From NCBI GenBank assembly GCA_963578625.1, contig CAUZEO010000320.1, positions 1-6,229 of the forward strand: a stretch of DNA of 6,229 bases, read 5' to 3'. Both the position numbers and the translations under genes were made by a program. Shown here piece after piece: positions 4,751 through 6,229 of this stretch; the first letter of the stretch is position 1; each line of letters opens with the position of its first letter. This stretch comes from CAUZEO01 sp963578625 (GTDB lineage Bacteria; Verrucomicrobiota; Kiritimatiellia; SLOV01). The notes under the pieces were generated by a model that was given only the letters and a program-made list of their open reading frames with translations, was not told the origin of the DNA and searched no databases.

Positions 4751-6229
4751 ATGAGAATTATTCAATCCGGAATCCCGCGCAGGCGAATGCTCGTAGTCGA
4801 ACAAAGGGAAAAGGCACTCGGGATACTGCCCGGACTATTCTTCGTCCTTCTCATGAACTCCGGATGTGGAGCCAACGAGGCAGCAAAGGAATCGGCGAAC
4901 AAAGAGGACTCCGCGCCATTACCCGTGGCGATCGGCCGTTTCAACGAATCCCCCATGCTGCGGAAACTCGTGAATGCCGGCAAACTTCCCCCGGTGGATG
5001 AGAGGCTGCCCAGGGATCCCTTTGTCCGGAAGGTCGCCATCGAAATCGGCGACTACGGCGGGACCCTGCGTCGAGTGTCCGGCGTAGGCTTCCGGGACTA
5101 CGGAACGTTCTACACCCAGTGTGAAATGCCGGGACTTCTTCAGATTCCGATGGACCTGGACGAGTATGTCAAAAACGGGGGACCGGTGGCGGGGTATGAA
5201 TGCAAGTACGCGGAATGGTACAAATGGAGTGACGAGGGGAAAACAATCACAATCAAGATCCGAGAGGGCGCCCGGTGGTCCGACGGCCACCCGCTGACGT
5301 CGGAGGACATTCTGTGGCCCTTCGAAATGCTCTACACCCACGAAGGCTACGCCGGGGAGTACATATCCCCACCTGCCGGCCGCTTCGGGGAGTACTTCGC
5401 CATGACGAAGATCGACGAGTACACGTTCAGTATCCACGCGCCCGGCGGCTCCTGGGCGGGACAGGTACTCGAAGCGTTGGAGGGGTATCCGCGGCCGGCG
5501 CATTACCTGCAGAAGCATCACCCGGACACGGCACCGGGGAAAACGTGGGCGGACCTGCGGATTGCCACGAGCTGGTCCGCGGACTCTTTTCCCCCGACCC
5601 TCTCGCCCTGGGTGGCGAAACAGGTCGATGAAACGAAGGGCATGTTGTGGGAAAGGAATCCCTACTATGCGGTTGTCGACCGGGAGGGCAACCAGCTTCC
5701 CTACGTCGACTACGTGAAGGTTCGGGTCATCTCGGACAAGGAGTCCCGATATCTTGCCGTGATGCAGGGCCAGGTGGACATTGGCGCCGCGGATTTCGGA
5801 GATCTGAACAAGCACGCCATCCTCAAGGGAAGGGCGGATGCGGGCAACTACGATGTGCTGATCTGGAGAGGGTCCCGCCAGCCGTCCAATATCTACTGGC
5901 GGTGGCCGTTCGCACAGGACGACAATTTCAAGGAAGCCCAGACCCACAAGCAATTCAGGCAGGCGCTCAGCATCGGGATCGATCGCAACGAGTTGAACGA
6001 GAAGTTGTTCCTGGGTCTTGCGACGCCATCGGTTTCCGGGATTCCGCACGACAACCCGATGTACGATCCAATCCAGGACACCTGGCTGGGACCGGACCGG
6101 GTGAAAGCCCTGGCGCTCTTTGCCGAGATCGGGATTTCCGATTCCGATGACGACAGGTTCCTGAAGTACGAGGACGGGTCTGACGTCCACATCATCGTGC
6201 CGGGCTCCGCCAACAGCCCGATGAATATC
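4751..6229 (+). CDS. ABC transporter substrate-binding lipoprotein, family 5 (partial, 3' end missing)
   Basis: Likely the solute-binding part of a peptide/nickel/opine-type ABC importer, anchored by lipid on the outer face of a membrane. The frame is open to the last base of the window, so 493 residues are visible and the C-terminus is missing. The N-terminus has a hydrophobic stretch (GILPGLFFVLLMNSG, 24-38) ending at C39, a lipobox-like site with an unusual Asn at -3, followed by a charged, low-complexity linker. The SBP family 5 domain follows: GGTLRR (103-108), a W-S-D-G-H-P-L-T-S-E-D-I segment (176-187) that matches the family's F-x-D-G-x-P-x-T-A-x-D-V signature, and F-R-Q-A-L-S-I-G-I-D-R-N-E-L (402-415), the conserved R-x-A-x-x-x-A-I-D region. 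The ligand cannot be inferred. ATG 4751 is taken as the start; ATG 4787, with AGG three bases upstream, would give a more usual 26-residue signal. The gene is divergent from the aldolase gene. Permease and ATPase genes may follow beyond the window. Confidence 0.88.
   Translation, partial: MRIIQSGIPRRRMLVVEQREKALGILPGLFFVLLMNSGCGANEAAKESANKEDSAPLPVAIGRFNESPMLRKLVNAGKLPPVDERLPRDPFVRKVAIEIGDYGGTLRRVSGVGFRDYGTFYTQCEMPGLLQIPMDLDEYVKNGGPVAGYECKYAEWYKWSDEGKTITIKIREGARWSDGHPLTSEDILWPFEMLYTHEGYAGEYISPPAGRFGEYFAMTKIDEYTFSIHAPGGSWAGQVLEALEGYPRPAHYLQKHHPDTAPGKTWADLRIATSWSADSFPPTLSPWVAKQVDETKGMLWERNPYYAVVDREGNQLPYVDYVKVRVISDKESRYLAVMQGQVDIGAADFGDLNKHAILKGRADAGNYDVLIWRGSRQPSNIYWRWPFAQDDNFKEAQTHKQFRQALSIGIDRNELNEKLFLGLATPSVSGIPHDNPMYDPIQDTWLGPDRVKALALFAEIGISDSDDDRFLKYEDGSDVHIIVPGSANSPMNI

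Noticed and set aside
4574..4804. N-terminal extension of the threonine aldolase to a TTG at 4804
   Set aside because: The extra 77 residues have no family resemblance and would overlap the divergent gene; ATG 4573 has a ribosome binding site and gives the family's usual length.
4919..6190. A 423-codon open frame on the minus strand opposite the transporter gene
   Set aside because: It is the antisense shadow of the substrate-binding protein, whose plus-strand frame carries recognisable family motifs throughout. The minus translation is rich in Arg, Pro and Val with no domain resemblance.
1..6229. tRNA, rRNA or riboswitch
   Set aside because: I looked for tRNA-like arms and conserved rRNA stretches in the gaps and found none by eye; a covariance-model search could not be run.

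Overview
The window is about 6.2 kb of moderately GC-rich bacterial chromosome. A lipoprotein-type export signal and a twin-arginine export signal suggest a Gram-negative cell plan. Most genes are separated by intergenic DNA full of short dispersed, tandem and inverted repeats, and several starts lack a clear Shine-Dalgarno sequence. Together with a remnant resembling phytanoyl-CoA dioxygenase, this fits a large-genome uncultured lineage such as the PVC group, Hydrogenedentes or Poribacteria. That placement is impression only; there is no phylogenetic marker here.

Layout, left to right. Positions 1-160 hold a GGGTATC tandem repeat, a 19-bp inverted repeat and a possible promoter/operator. A GNAT acetyltransferase follows (230-706, +). 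Positions 707-896 contain a perfect 16-bp inverted repeat. At 897-1179 (-) lies a short, frame-disrupted gene remnant whose N-terminus resembles phytanoyl-CoA dioxygenase. At 1259-1579 (+) is a small protein with a Tat signal peptide and a good ribosome binding site. Positions 1580-1948 are repeat-rich and non-coding. A xylulokinase-like FGGY sugar kinase (1949-3410, +) is complete except for one frame shift at a run of six G. A short intergenic stretch with another copy of the first repeat separates it from a convergent L-threonine aldolase (3533-4573, -). Divergent from that, a family 5 (peptide-type) ABC transporter substrate-binding lipoprotein starts near 4751 and runs off the right edge.

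The genes do not form an operon: orientations alternate and gaps are long. The metabolic theme is ordinary heterotrophy: pentulose phosphorylation, glycine/threonine turnover and solute uptake. I do not see a new defence, mobile or biosynthetic system. The points most worth a second look are the repeat family that recurs in two gaps, the kinase frame shift and its unusual substrate-loop residue, the 16-bp inverted repeat, and the small Tat-exported protein.
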